NCBI RefSeq assembly: GCF_030384665.1
Contig: NC_083675.1
Span: 124,001-188,000 of the forward strand
Direction: 5' to 3'
Length of the DNA stretch: 64,000 nucleotides
From: Lodderomyces elongisporus
Taxonomy: Eukaryota; Ascomycota; Pichiomycetes; Serinales; Debaryomycetaceae
Below, in pieces: positions 48,563-58,948 of the stretch. The notes below the pieces were generated by a model. The model did not search any database, was not told where the DNA came from, and saw only the letters and a program-made list of their open reading frames with translations. Numbering within the stretch: position 1 is the first letter of the stretch; every line of letters starts with the position of its first letter. The position numbers were made by a program, and so were the translations under genes.

Positions 48563-51500
48563 TTTGTATGTAGTATATGTGAGTCTGATTTGGTTGCTGT
48601 GGTTGCAAAAAGGGAGGAAACTAAAAAAAATTTAAAAAAATTAAATGCTGAGAAACAAATCTAATTTGGGGAATAATACCAAAACACTTTTATTATTTTC
48701 TTCTATTTGTTTTTCTGTTTTTTTTTTTTTTTCTTTTTGGCTTTGGCAAAAAGTAAATCGTTACTTCACTTTTGCAAATTAGAGTATTCAAGAAAGTGGG
48801 AAAAACAGGGTCATATTTAAATGAAATTATTCTGTTTACGTTTTGAAGAATTTAAAATAATAGGAAAAAGGATATCTTCAACATTTTCCATACTATACTG
48901 GATTATGCTACTTGCTTTATCGTATCCATCCTTTTTTTTTATAATGTATAGATATATATAAAATCTCTTCCCCACAAATAACAAGATATCCTGCATAGCT
49001 CTATTTTTCTTGGATAAATACCTAGCCAAGGCGTGGGCTTAATTTATTTGGTGAGTTAAGAAGAAGAAAAAGTTGAAGAGGAAGAAGAAGAAGTAAAGTA
49101 AAAAAAAGAAAAAAGGCATTGTAAAACAGAATTTCTGGATTACTTTAGAAGCTTGTACTTGTTGCACTTGAAAATAATCACTTGATTGGATGATAAGCAG
49201 CAACAATACACTCTACAGATGCCAAAAAAGGATATTGAAGGTGATGAAATATTTCTAAAATGGCATTCTTAAGGGCCGCCACCCCCACTCCCACTCCCCC
49301 CCTCCACTAACCCCATCCCAAACAATTACGGGCAAAAGAGAGAAAGAAGAAAAATAAAATATATATAAAAACAGATTCGATTATTAAAGCATATAGAGTA
49401 AATCATGCAATTCTTGTAATTATTAACCCATAAAAAAGATTAAAGAAGAAGAAAAAGTTGAACAGAGATATTATATTTCACTTTTCCTCAGTTACTTTAC
49501 GGCGAGGTCTCAGCCCATTATGACATTTTGCATTATTCAGGCGTTGTTATATATTTTTTTTTTATCTTTTTTTTTTTTAATTTATTTCACCGTCCTTATC
49601 CTCCAAATCTCTCTCTCTCTAACATACTTTTCCTTCTCTTTATTGACTTTGACTTAGTGTTGTGTGCATTTTTGAAGAGAAAGAAAAAACTATTGACAGG
49701 GAATTTTGTATCCAGATCGCCCTTTTGCTTTTCGAATTGGTTGGCTTATTCTCTTTTAGCGAACACCATAAAGCTATTTGCAAGTTTCAGCCGTATCACC
49801 ATTTCAAGTTGGATAGTTTGCTCCGCCCCCTTGCCCCCCCCCTCCCCACAACCCAACTTAGTTCCAACATTAAAATGAAAAATCGCAAAGGTGAGACAGA
49901 ACCACCAACGCCTTGAACTAAACTTTTAGGGCACAATTTACAGTTGAGCAAATTAACGCAAAATACAAAATACAAAATTACAAAGAGATGTTATCTAGAT
50001 CCTTCAATTTTTTTTTTTTTGTGTTTTCAAAGTTTTTTGAATAAAAATTAATGATAAAATAAAAACAATGGACTTCTTTCTCAAAACTTTTCAGTAAGCT
50101 TTGCTCATCTTTGTGCAGATACCATTTCATTCAACCAAGCATACATTTTGACAACTAACTTTGATTCAAGGCGGTATACATGGGTATCGAGAAAGAGAGA
50201 ATGAAAAAGAAAAGGGGAAACTGTGGAAATAGCTCCTACTAATTTTTATTCCTTCCTACAAATCCTTGTTTTGTCAGGCAACAACCTATTGATGCTATGG
50301 TATTGATTGTAGAAAGCAAAGGAAAATTGAGGGAAAGAATCACACACATAGAAATAATCTCTATACTCCAACCCCGAAACCGGACAAATCAAGACAAGAG
50401 CATAAAATTTTGGTGCACATTTTTGCTTTTGCTGTTGCTGTTGTTGCTGTTGCTGTTGTTGTGCCTTCATTTTACTTCATTTCAATTTATGCTATATCTT
50501 CGACATATCAACAGCTTGATGCAGCTCTTGTTAATGACAAACAATTTGGTGTTGGACGTTATTTGGGCAAAATAACAAATTGGTACTGAACACTTTTCTT
50601 AGCGGCTTTTCTGAATCAACGCCTTTGATTTTCATTTTTCATTTTAATTTTCATTTTTTTTAACTTTGTGGTGCTGATAATGAAATTGTAAACACACTCG
50701 ACAATGTTTAGCGCCAAAATATGACTTAGCGGCATTCTGACAAAAAAAAAAACAGTTGAATTACAAGAAAAATATTAAAAGTCCAAAGAAAAAAAAAAAA
50801 GAAATAAAGAATGAAAAAACTTTTTGAACACGTGACATGATATTCTAATGATATTGGGGGGGGGGGGGTGATTGAAAACATCTAAATCTTATCTATGGGA
50901 GTATAAATTAACCTTTGCCAAGTATATTACGAAAGCAAACAAAAGAGTGGGAAAAGAGGAGTGAATGCTTGGAAATTGGTGTAAATCAAAAGAAAGGTTA
51001 TGTGACAAGGTCGAATCGGGGAAACAATAAAAAAAAAGTTATTTTGAATTTTGACCACGATTTGATGAAGTAAGAAATTCCATATATTCCTGAGTTGAAA
51101 ATATCCCTAGCCAAAAGTTATTTGTAGTGACCAATGTAGCTGTATTGAAGTTTTAGTGTGGACTCAAGATTACACCACGATCTCGGGCTACTACACGAGT
51201 GTACCCTATTCATTTCATTTCATTTCATTTCTTTCTTTTTTTTTGGGTTTCAACAAGACCCCAAACTCAAATTCAGATTAAAATACAGGATTAGCATTTA
51301 GCATTTAGCATGTAGCATTTGGCTTTTGGCATATGGTAACATACAAATACGAAGAAACTTTAGTATTAGAAAAGTTTACCATAGCTCTAAATCCATCTAC
51401 TCAACCCCCCATCCTCTCAGCCCCTTTTCTCTCATATACAAACAATCTATACACGGCAATAGTGAGCTGCAGTGAAAAGGTAAAACCATTTACATTCAAA

Positions 51501-52940
51501 TGCCGTTCATATTTCCTTCAACCTATTCACTGCTGTCCGCACAATAACAAGATTGAACTTATTGTTTCTTTGGATTTTTTATCATTATTGAAATTTAGAA
51601 TTTAAAAATAAAATGTCTGGGGTAAAAGCTTTGTTTCATATAAAGAATACCTCAAAAAAGAAGTTATCTCCACTTGGTCGTGTTTTCCTTCAAACTTTTC
51701 AAGATAAAATGTTGAAGATATGGTAGAATCTTGAATTACAAATTCAAATTGCAAAAGCTACGAAAACTGGTGAATTTATGAACTTTTGAAGAAAATAAAT
51801 CACGTGATTTGTACTTTCTCTGTGTTTTTTTTTCGCCTCTTCTAATAATATACTTCTACAATGATTGTTAAAAGATACATAGATACAAATATATAATATA
51901 TCACCTTGAGGTTTTAAAGGCAAGTGTCATTACATAAATTTTTTGTTTTCTAATCATTTTCATTCTCCGAGCCGAATCCGAATTAACATACAATTTCGAT
52001 TTAATAAAACTAAATCAATATTGAATACGGAGATAAGAAGTAATAAGCAACAATTCTAGCAAACAGAATATAGAGGGAAATAAACTCCCATCGTGTGAAG
52101 GTCTTGACACTGGTATAAAAAACAATACAAAGTAATCGATAGCTAACAAAACTACTTCGAAGTTAACAGTAATCCTTCCCCCCCCCCCTTCACCCGCCAA
52201 TTTCCTTACTTCGTTATTTTATTTTTCAAGGGAAAAATAGGATGTGTAACCACGTTGGCTGGACTCTGACTTGATCTAGATTATTTGTTAACCAGATGTG
52301 AAGCCGGTGGTTGCTGACTATAACCGAAACCACTTGTTTTTGTTTCCTTTTTTCTTTAGCTTTTCTTTTCTATTCTTTTTACGCTCTTTGACATATTCTC
52401 GGGTTCAGATTGGCTGGCTCTCGGATCTTATTTACTCAGCTTATTTTAAATCCGCGCCGCATCTCACCTCACCTCACCGCACCATCCGCTCCCCTCCCTT
52501 TTAATGTAACCGAAAAAAAACATGACAAATAAAAGATAGAAAAAGCGAGAGAGAAATAAAGGAAGAAGGGATAGAAAGGAACAAGTAGGAAAATTTCAAA
52601 AGAGCAAGCTCCATCAGGTAGCGCCTTCCACTTTCTTATTTCTTTCTCGCGTGTAGTCTTTGGAAAATTTCTCTCTTCTCCGCTTTCCTGTATCCCCATC
52701 TGATATATAAGCAACTTGTATCACGTCATATTTTTTTTTTCCCAATAGCTACATACCACCACCCTTTCCTATTATCATAGGCTTCATACTTATCATCACC
52801 AGCATATATCTCCAACTATCTTTTACTTTAGTTCTTTTATTCTTTTTTCTTATTGTCGACAAAACATTTAGTGAAAGCACCTGGAACTTTACCAAACTAC
52901 GCTATTGTGTTTTTTTTTTTTTTTTTTTAATTTTCATCAA
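48563..52940. other. 4.4-kb gene-free spacer, divergent permease 2 / UPS1
   Basis: The longest empty stretch in the window. Its frames are low complexity or lack ATG starts. Contents: GAAGAA-type repeats (about 49060-49095), a C-rich run at about 49825-49848, CAG/CTG repeats at about 50424-50462, a 13-G tract at 50856-50868, an ATTTAGC-type tandem repeat at about 51293-51325, an 11-C tract at 52178-52188 and a CACCTCACCT-type GC-rich patch at about 52455-52475. CACGTGA-like motifs occur at about 50829 and CACGTGAT at about 51802. I found no tRNA, snRNA or snoRNA signature. Confidence 0.6.
50856..50868 (+). repeat. Poly-G tract (13)
   Basis: Thirteen consecutive G in the 4.4-kb spacer. Confidence 0.9.
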
Positions 52941-53516
52941 ATGGTGTTATATTTCGAAAACAAGCATAATTACAATTTTGACTTTGAAACTGCAAGTTTA
53001 GCATATTTGAACAGATACCCAAACCCATTTGCCAAACATGTCTTATCCGTTGACACTCTAGACCACTATATCGATTCCCAGGGACAATTATGCACCACAC
53101 GTGTTGTTGTTAAACGAGGCAAACTACCCAGTTTCATCAAACCATTCTTGGGTGTCGCAAATTTGAATTCCTGGATCATTGAAAAATCTATAATCAATCC
53201 TAAAACTAAGACCTTGATATCGTATACAAGCAATATTGACCATCGAAAATTTATCAGAGTTGAGGAATATATCAAATACAAAGGTGATGTTGGTGCTGGA
53301 TGCACAACAGTCGAGAGCAAGGTGAAATTTTCATCCAACTTCTTTGGCTTGAAATCAAAGATTGAAGAATGGAGTCATAAGCGCTTTTCAACGAATATAC
53401 AAAACTCTAGAGATGGATTGAACTATGTGATGACTAAATTGAAAGAACGAGGAAGAAATTATTTAATTCAAAAGCAAGCACAGATGATGATGCAAATACT
53501 GAACCAAGTGGATTAA
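52941..53516 (+). CDS. UPS1: Mitochondrial phospholipid transfer protein Ups1 (PRELI family)
   Basis: Intermembrane-space protein that, with Mdm35, carries phosphatidic acid to the inner membrane for cardiolipin synthesis. I choose the ATG at 52941 (MVLYFENKHNYNFDF, 191 residues); the longer frame starts at a TTG after a T-tract. The PRELI/MSF1 domain fills the protein: YLNRYPNPFAKHVLSVDTLD, GQLCTTRVVVKRGKLP, KPFLG, WIIEKSIINP, the SNIDHRKFIRVEEYI segment and KSKIEEWSHKRFS. RYPNP, TTR with GKLP, and WIIE fit Ups1 better than Ups2 or Ups3, which have KYPNE-type sequences. It is a little longer than the Saccharomyces protein because of a Gln-rich C-terminal helix. Confidence 0.9.
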   Translation: MVLYFENKHNYNFDFETASLAYLNRYPNPFAKHVLSVDTLDHYIDSQGQLCTTRVVVKRGKLPSFIKPFLGVANLNSWIIEKSIINPKTKTLISYTSNIDHRKFIRVEEYIKYKGDVGAGCTTVESKVKFSSNFFGLKSKIEEWSHKRFSTNIQNSRDGLNYVMTKLKERGRNYLIQKQAQMMMQILNQVD

Positions 53517-54370
53517 GATGCAAACGGTGTAAATAAACTATTTGAATGTTTGTCTTTCTTTTTTTATTTTCCCCTTTAACTTGAGCTCTACTTACTTACA
53601 TACATACATATATATATATATTTATTTTAACGAAGGTTTACGATTACTATTATTATATTATTGTTATTTTTTTTTATCGTATTATTGTTGTTGCTCTTAT
53701 TGCTGTCATCATTAGTACAACTATTGTTTATACTACTTGGCATTTTTGTTACTGATCTATACAATGGCACTCTTTCTTCCACAAGTCAATTGTCACAGCT
53801 AGTACTGAAAACTTAGATGTGGATGGTATTTTCAAGTATAAAACAAAGCATATAGAACTCACATCACGTGACTGTTTTATTTTTGTATTTAGAATAACTC
53901 TTGAATTTCGCACGTGACAGCATAGATAAGCAATTATTAAGATAGCGAGTTTGAAACACACCAATTTGGTTACATTCTCCCCTTTCGCCTCTTGTTATCC
54001 ACCCTCGGTTTTAGGAAGTTGTTGTGCAGCATACTACAGCAACCAAATTACCAATAATTACCCAACACCAATCCTTGGTATCAAAAGCATTCTTTTTTTT
54101 TAAAAAACCTACATCTCTTTTTTCTTTACATCTCTGTCTTTGTTGTTTTCATTCTTTTGTTTTCCAATTCTACTTTCTGTTATTACCGTTTTTCCTTATT
54201 CCTTTTTCCTTTATTCTTTTGTATTTAGATACAGATAAGCCTTTACCACTCCACTAACCTTTTACTACCTAACTGAAACCCCTGTGGAGTAAGCTATAGA
54301 GAGAGGGAAACTCACGCAAAATTAAAAAACCAAAAAAAAGTAATAATAATAAAAAAAATAAAAATTAATA
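53517..54370. other. Spacer upstream of the acidic unknown gene
   Basis: No supported gene. TTATTG/ATTATT repeats lie at about 53645-53705. CACGTGA motifs lie at about 53866 and 53911 and T-rich leader sequence at about 54085-54230. A CACTAAC near 54252 is branchpoint-like, but no GTATGT donor was found to make a leader intron. Confidence 0.5.
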
Positions 54371-55480
54371 ATGACTGATTCTGCTTTTGACCCACTAAAA
54401 TCTAGAAGAAGAAAATCATCCTTATCAAGCACGTCGTTACACGTCATACCCTCCACAACCAATAATATTAATATCTCTCCTCACAACAACAACAACAACA
54501 ACACCATAGTCACCACCACCACCAAGATGTCTTTTCCATCTAATCGCAAACACAATGTAAAGCCAAATCAGGCTTCTAATACTATTACCAACAGTACCAA
54601 TAGTCACACTACATCGCCGCGACCGGAACCTACCATTATCAAACGCCGCAATTCTTCATTTGCAGCACCAAATTCACCCTGGTTCCGACGCAACTCATTC
54701 TTATCGCAAACGATGATCCAAGACGAAGATTGCAGTGTTTATGAATCAAATTACGGCGGGTTTTACTCGTCCTTTTCCACGCCGTCATCATCTTCGTTAG
54801 AACAAAAAGGTGTTTTCAACAACAATCGGGGTACCCCACATTTCTCGAATTATGCCATCATATCATTACGTGAGTGCCAAGGTTTCCTATTCAACCAGGA
54901 CCTATTTGCTACCCCATATCAACAAGTGAGATCCAAGGCAAACGCGAAACGATATAGTATGAGTTTGCAAAGAGAGAAAAAGGTACTGCTGAGGCGAGGA
55001 AGTAGAGGCCACTCGACAACGCCTCATGATATTAGAAACCACAAGAATCGAAGACATACTAGTTACCATCCTCAACGGCCACAACTATTAAATATAGGCG
55101 AAAAAGTTGGTAATGGTACTGGCAAGGATGAAGATGGAGCAATTATTGACGAGGATGATTCGGATGAAGAGATGCATGATGCACAAGAAGTATTAGAGAA
55201 TCCAAATGGAAACACAATTTCAAATCAGACTAAAGCTGGTAGAAATGATCGATTCGAAGAAGACGGAGGTGAAGGTCAAGAAGATGAGAATGACAGTGAA
55301 ATGGATGAAGTAGACGACGACGAGGAAGAGGAAGAGGAAGACGACGAGGAGGAGGAGGATGATTACAGGGAAATGCATGCATATGGTGGAGACTACAACA
55401 ATAGAAGGTACAGGGTAAAAGTCACCGATATATTGTTGGATGAAGAAGATAATGATATTTTTCCTGCACCGGATGTATAA
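54371..55480 (+). CDS. Uncharacterised acidic, Ser/Asn-rich protein
   Basis: 369 residues; family not recognised. The N-terminal 120 residues are Ser/Thr/Asn-rich with basic-Ser motifs (SRRRKSS, KRRNSS, FRRNSF) that look like basophilic kinase sites (RRxS). A short stretch that looks conserved lies at about 164-185 (IISLRECQGFLFNQDLFAT, then PYQQV). Two further RR-x-S sites (KRYSMS, RRGSRG) follow, and then a strongly acidic run (about 260-335, EEEEEEDDEEEEDDYR). The end, YRVKVTDILLDEEDNDIFP, also looks conserved. The pattern of short motifs in disorder, with several predicted PKA-type sites, suggests a regulated adaptor. That is inference. UPS1 and YKE2 lie on either side in the same direction, with long gaps. 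Confidence 0.75.
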   Translation: MTDSAFDPLKSRRRKSSLSSTSLHVIPSTTNNINISPHNNNNNNTIVTTTTKMSFPSNRKHNVKPNQASNTITNSTNSHTTSPRPEPTIIKRRNSSFAAPNSPWFRRNSFLSQTMIQDEDCSVYESNYGGFYSSFSTPSSSSLEQKGVFNNNRGTPHFSNYAIISLRECQGFLFNQDLFATPYQQVRSKANAKRYSMSLQREKKVLLRRGSRGHSTTPHDIRNHKNRRHTSYHPQRPQLLNIGEKVGNGTGKDEDGAIIDEDDSDEEMHDAQEVLENPNGNTISNQTKAGRNDRFEEDGGEGQEDENDSEMDEVDDDEEEEEEDDEEEEDDYREMHAYGGDYNNRRYRVKVTDILLDEEDNDIFPAPDV

Positions 55481-56023
55481 GTTTTTGAATGGAGACTGAC
55501 AAAGATAAAGGTGGTAAATATAAATATCTACCTGTTTACTCACATGAAAGGTCAAGAGATGGAGTCTTTTCTCGATTACCTTTTTTTGTCATAACTAACT
55601 TCAGCTCCCCGTACTAGACGTTCTACATCGATTGTATATAATTGAACTCGATGAAATTAGAATTACAATAATTAATGCTTTTTTTTTGCCAATGATAAAT
55701 TGTACTCCATAAACACGCTTTATAAAAGTGTGGCATGAAATCTGTCTCTGTATTAAAGTGTCGCGACAATTACCCTCTCACTATCTTTTTTTCCCTCTCT
55801 TATTTCTCTCTATTTTTCATTCATAATTAAGAGAAAAGCACCAAAACTAGTAACGATGTCACATTGCGAACTTTAACTACTGAAAGTACGATGTATAATT
55901 GATCTATTTTTATAAACTAGAAATTAACTCCATTAGTTTTTGACAAAGAAACTAATACTACAAAATAGAAACTCCCAACCTTTTACACACCAGGATCAAA
56001 GTATTTTGATATATCTTTCAGTT
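55481..56023. other. Spacer between acidic gene and YKE2
   Basis: No gene seen. AT-rich, with T-tracts near 55680 and 55785. A branchpoint-like AACTAAC lies near 55590 (see rejected items). Confidence 0.4.
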
Positions 56024-56383
56024 ATGGCAGATTTAAACAAGAAACTAGAAAATCTTTCACTCGACTTCTCCAACCATCAAAACACATTACAAGATCTTAT
56101 AACATCGCGATCTCAATTGGAAACCCAATACCAAGAAAACAAGATTGTTCGTGATGAATTTGCCCAAATTGATGGAACTAGTGAAAGTTGTAAAATTTAC
56201 AAATTGGTGGGACCAGTATTGTTGCCGCAGGACTATTCAGAGGCCGAGATGAATGTCAAAAAAAGAATCGAATTCATTGAGGGTGAAATTAAACGTGTTG
56301 AGACAAGGATTGAAGCAGAAGAGAAAAAAATGGAGGGTATTAGAGGGGATATCGTGGCATTGAGAGCGCTGGTGCAAACCTAA
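56024..56383 (+). CDS. YKE2: Prefoldin subunit 6 (Yke2/Gim1)
   Basis: Beta-type subunit of the prefoldin (GimC) chaperone that hands nascent actin and tubulin to the CCT chaperonin. 119 residues from the ATG at 56024 (MADLNKKLENLSLDF); the frame extends upstream to a TTG but has no earlier ATG. Two long coiled-coil helices flank the beta-hairpin core: TSRSQLETQYQENKIVRDEF, then the segment CKIYKLVGPVLLPQDYSEAE and finally KRIEFIEGEIKRVETRIE. IYKLVGPVLLPQ is characteristic of prefoldin 6. Length agrees with the family (about 115-130). Confidence 0.94.
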   Translation: MADLNKKLENLSLDFSNHQNTLQDLITSRSQLETQYQENKIVRDEFAQIDGTSESCKIYKLVGPVLLPQDYSEAEMNVKKRIEFIEGEIKRVETRIEAEEKKMEGIRGDIVALRALVQT

Positions 56384-56685
56384 ATCCATGGTAAACACCC
56401 TTTATCCACTTTAGTTTGGAAATTTTCTCAACTTTTAGTCGTTTAATTATAATTTTTTTCTTGTTGTTGTTGTTGTTGTTGTTCTTTCGTTTGAACGGAA
56501 TGAGGACAACTATCAGCTTCATTTTCGATAACTGTGCTGGCGACCAACGTCAAGAAAATATAAGGATATTAATATACATATATACATGCATGTATACATA
56601 TCTACCTAGATACATTGACAGGCTAATACGAGCATATAAAATTACACACACAATTGATTGATCAACAATTATCCCCCTAGTGGGT
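56384..56685. other. Convergent spacer, YKE2 / COQ9
   Basis: No gene. A TTG microsatellite lies at about 56461-56482 and ATACAT repeats at about 56572-56612. Confidence 0.5.
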
Positions 56686-57504
56686 TTACCCCCTTGCAAC
56701 TTGTGACTTGATTAAATTTATCAAAGAGATTGCATTGAATCCAACCCATTGTTCCATATCTACCCACATTTGACCTGCCTTTTCGTACTCCTCGACTTTG
56801 TCTCTAACAAACTGCTTGGTCATCTCATAGCCTTGTGTAGTATCACCTAGCATGTATAATTCAGACTTGACGTATATCGCACACATGCTTGCCCTCTTTG
56901 TATACCACGCAAAGTCATTACTTTGATCGCCACTATAATAAGCAAAATCATCGCCCAATGCAAGCAACTCCTCTAATGCTGAAGGAACATTATATGGCGT
57001 AACCAACATGGCCAACCCCAGTGATAAATGGGACATAATGGGAATATTGTAGGATAATCGCTCGTTAATTAATCTTTCCAATCTCTGCTCTTGAGTTAGT
57101 TGAGCAAATTCAGAAGTCCCATTACCAGCAAATGGTTGGTATTGCGTCTGGGCAAATGTATCAAGCTCTTGTCTTTTAAGCTTCAACCAATGAAGCATTA
57201 GTTGATAAGGCAATGAATGGTTCAGTGGGTTATTTGAGGTGAAAATCGATGTAAGTGATTGCGGGTATCCCAAGTCAGTTATCGCTTTGGAGATGGCCAG
57301 TGCTGAAAACCCATATTGTGGAATGTATGTAGTGGCTCTAGTAAGAATTTTAGACTCAATGTGATCCTTATCGTTTACTATTTTGTTTGAGCCAATGTGG
57401 TCTGTTGAATGATAGCTTCTTTTGATGAGACTTGGGCATACTTTAACACCCGCTGGCGTATTTGGTCTAAACACCGAGCTGATGGGTCTTAGGCGTTGGA
57501 GCAT
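56686..57504 (-). CDS. COQ9: Ubiquinone biosynthesis protein Coq9
   Basis: Lipid-binding member of the mitochondrial CoQ synthesis complex that supports the Coq7 hydroxylase. 272 residues. The N-terminus is a basic presequence (MLQRLRPISSVFRPN, then IKRSYHS). The TetR-like fold begins about 52 (ILTRATTYIPQYGFSALAISK and DLGYPQSL). The COQ9 core includes ERLSYNIPIMSHLSLGLAML, FAYYSGDQSNDFAWYTKRAS and YVKSELYMLGDTTQGYE. The last helix, NAISLINLIKSQVARG, is the membrane-binding amphipathic helix of the family. The ATG at 57504 is the first that gives a complete presequence. Confidence 0.95.
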   Translation of the reverse strand: MLQRLRPISSVFRPNTPAGVKVCPSLIKRSYHSTDHIGSNKIVNDKDHIESKILTRATTYIPQYGFSALAISKAITDLGYPQSLTSIFTSNNPLNHSLPYQLMLHWLKLKRQELDTFAQTQYQPFAGNGTSEFAQLTQEQRLERLINERLSYNIPIMSHLSLGLAMLVTPYNVPSALEELLALGDDFAYYSGDQSNDFAWYTKRASMCAIYVKSELYMLGDTTQGYEMTKQFVRDKVEEYEKAGQMWVDMEQWVGFNAISLINLIKSQVARG

Positions 57505-57838
57505 GGTTGATTGTGCTAAGTGAGTAGATTGTTAGTGATGACGGTGAGGGTAAGAACGGGTGAACAGAGGTGGAGTTTGATGAGTTGTGCTTGGAAGTCC
57601 CTTATTTACTATTTTGGGTGGTCTGACATGTACAGTTAATTTTTCCCTTTTTTTTGCCTTTTTATTTATATTTTTATTTTTTTCTGTTTTCGGGGCTGAA
57701 ATATTGCAAGTTCCGAATTTTGAATATTTGAGAAATATCAACTTCCGAGTCTGAAATACAATTCACGAGTGGCAAGATCAAAAACCAACTAAATTACAAA
57801 ACAATCACAAGAACACCTACCATTGGAACAATAACACA
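57505..57838. other. Divergent promoter, COQ9 / PBA1
   Basis: No gene in 334 bp. AT-rich, with a T/A-rich core at about 57640-57690. It must serve both mitochondrial COQ9 and proteasome-assembly PBA1. Confidence 0.5.
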
Positions 57839-58758
57839 ATGCTCGTATGTATTCGTGATCTATAGAAATACTTTTTGAAAAAAAAAATTACTCCGTGCAA
57901 TTGAACTATTAATGAACTAACATTCACTCTTGTTTTCTTTTTCATCAGATCAAACCTATAACAGAATTGAGAAACCCTCGTCATGTTCTTGACGTTGATG
58001 TAAATGACTCCCTGAGTCCCCAGCCAATTCCATCAATTGCTATCAGAATTGATCCTGACACAAAATACAACTATGTTTTGATTGTGCCCAGTACAATGAG
58101 TCTTATAGCTGAGCAATTACCAAATTCTAATGCTGTCGGATCAATAGAAATTACGTATCCTGAACTATACAAGGACATAAAAGAAACAGAGTCATTAGCA
58201 GAATATGACGAAGATGAACAGCTATATGCTGCTATGCAATCAGAGAATATCAAGAACAAGTACCCAACATCAACAATACCTATCAACCTAACCAACAATG
58301 GGGTATTGTCCATAGTGGTGCCACTCATTAAGAATATAATCGCATACAATATTTTCGCAAATGAATTGGTCACACATCTCAATTTAAACAAAGAGTGGAT
58401 TCTTCTTGCGCCATCGAATTTGAATAACGGACAAACGGTCAACAAACTCCAACTACACAATGACAATACTGACCCCGTGTTTCAAAATGTGCCCGTTTTG
58501 CAACCACCTCATACAATCACAGGGGTTAGTGCTGCACTTTTGTCCCTGCTTAGCTTAGTTGATGCTCCTATTGCAACTGCTTTGGTTTTGGATTCAGAAG
58601 GACAAATTGGATACGAAAAGAGTGACAACGATGCCATAGTCGATGTGGCAAGTATCCTTGGCATTATCTTCAATCTCGACCACAAAAACTACGTGCGAAA
58701 AGTTAGTTCAAATGTGAGGAAATTTAATGGGTATTCTAATTTGGGAATGTATATCTAA
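57839..58758 (+). CDS. PBA1: Proteasome assembly chaperone Pba1/Poc1, spliced
   Basis: Encoded by join(57839..57844, 57949..58758), giving 271 residues. Exon 1 is only two codons (ATG CTC), followed by a perfect GTATGT. The 104-bp intron has an AACTAAC branchpoint (about 57915-57921) and CAG at 57946-57948, and exon 2 continues with IKPITELRNPRHVLDVDV. The large exon alone lacks an ATG start (its frame begins at TTG), which supports the intron. Saccharomyces PBA1 also has an intron near its start. The body has WILLAPSNLN and the C-terminal alpha/beta segment VSAALLSLLSLVDAPIAT, then ALVLDSEGQIGYE, as in Pba1, which with Pba2 guides 20S alpha-ring assembly. Identification as Pba1 is good but not certain; that it is spliced is well supported. 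Confidence 0.8.
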
Positions 58759-58948
58759 TACTTTGTTTACTTCAATAAATCTATTAAATAATTGTTGTAG
58801 GAACAAAAACATTAAAAAAAATATTAAAAAAAAAACAAACAAAAGAAAGAAAGAAAGAAAGGAAGGGAAAATGAATATCTATATTAATATCACCAAAAAA
58901 AAAATTGAATTATGGGAATACGAAAACATCAAGAAGATCTAGGGACTA
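58759..58948. repeat. Convergent spacer with A-rich and GAAA repeats
   Basis: Short spacer with AAAGA/GAAAGAAA units at about 58840-58865. No gene. Confidence 0.5.

Noticed and set aside
50246..50470. polyGln frame on the minus strand in the 4.4-kb spacer
   Set aside because: Only a CAG/CAA microsatellite followed by non-conserved sequence; no gene-like context.
55475..55600. Possible 3' intron in the acidic gene (GTATAA at the stop codon, AACTAACTTCAG downstream)
   Set aside because: GTATAA is a weak donor and the existing C-terminus is well formed; the extension would be short and unremarkable. cDNA could overturn this.
57505..57540. Possible leader intron in COQ9 (CACTAAC then CTTAG just before the ATG on the minus strand)
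   Set aside because: No GTATGT-like donor was found upstream within the divergent promoter.
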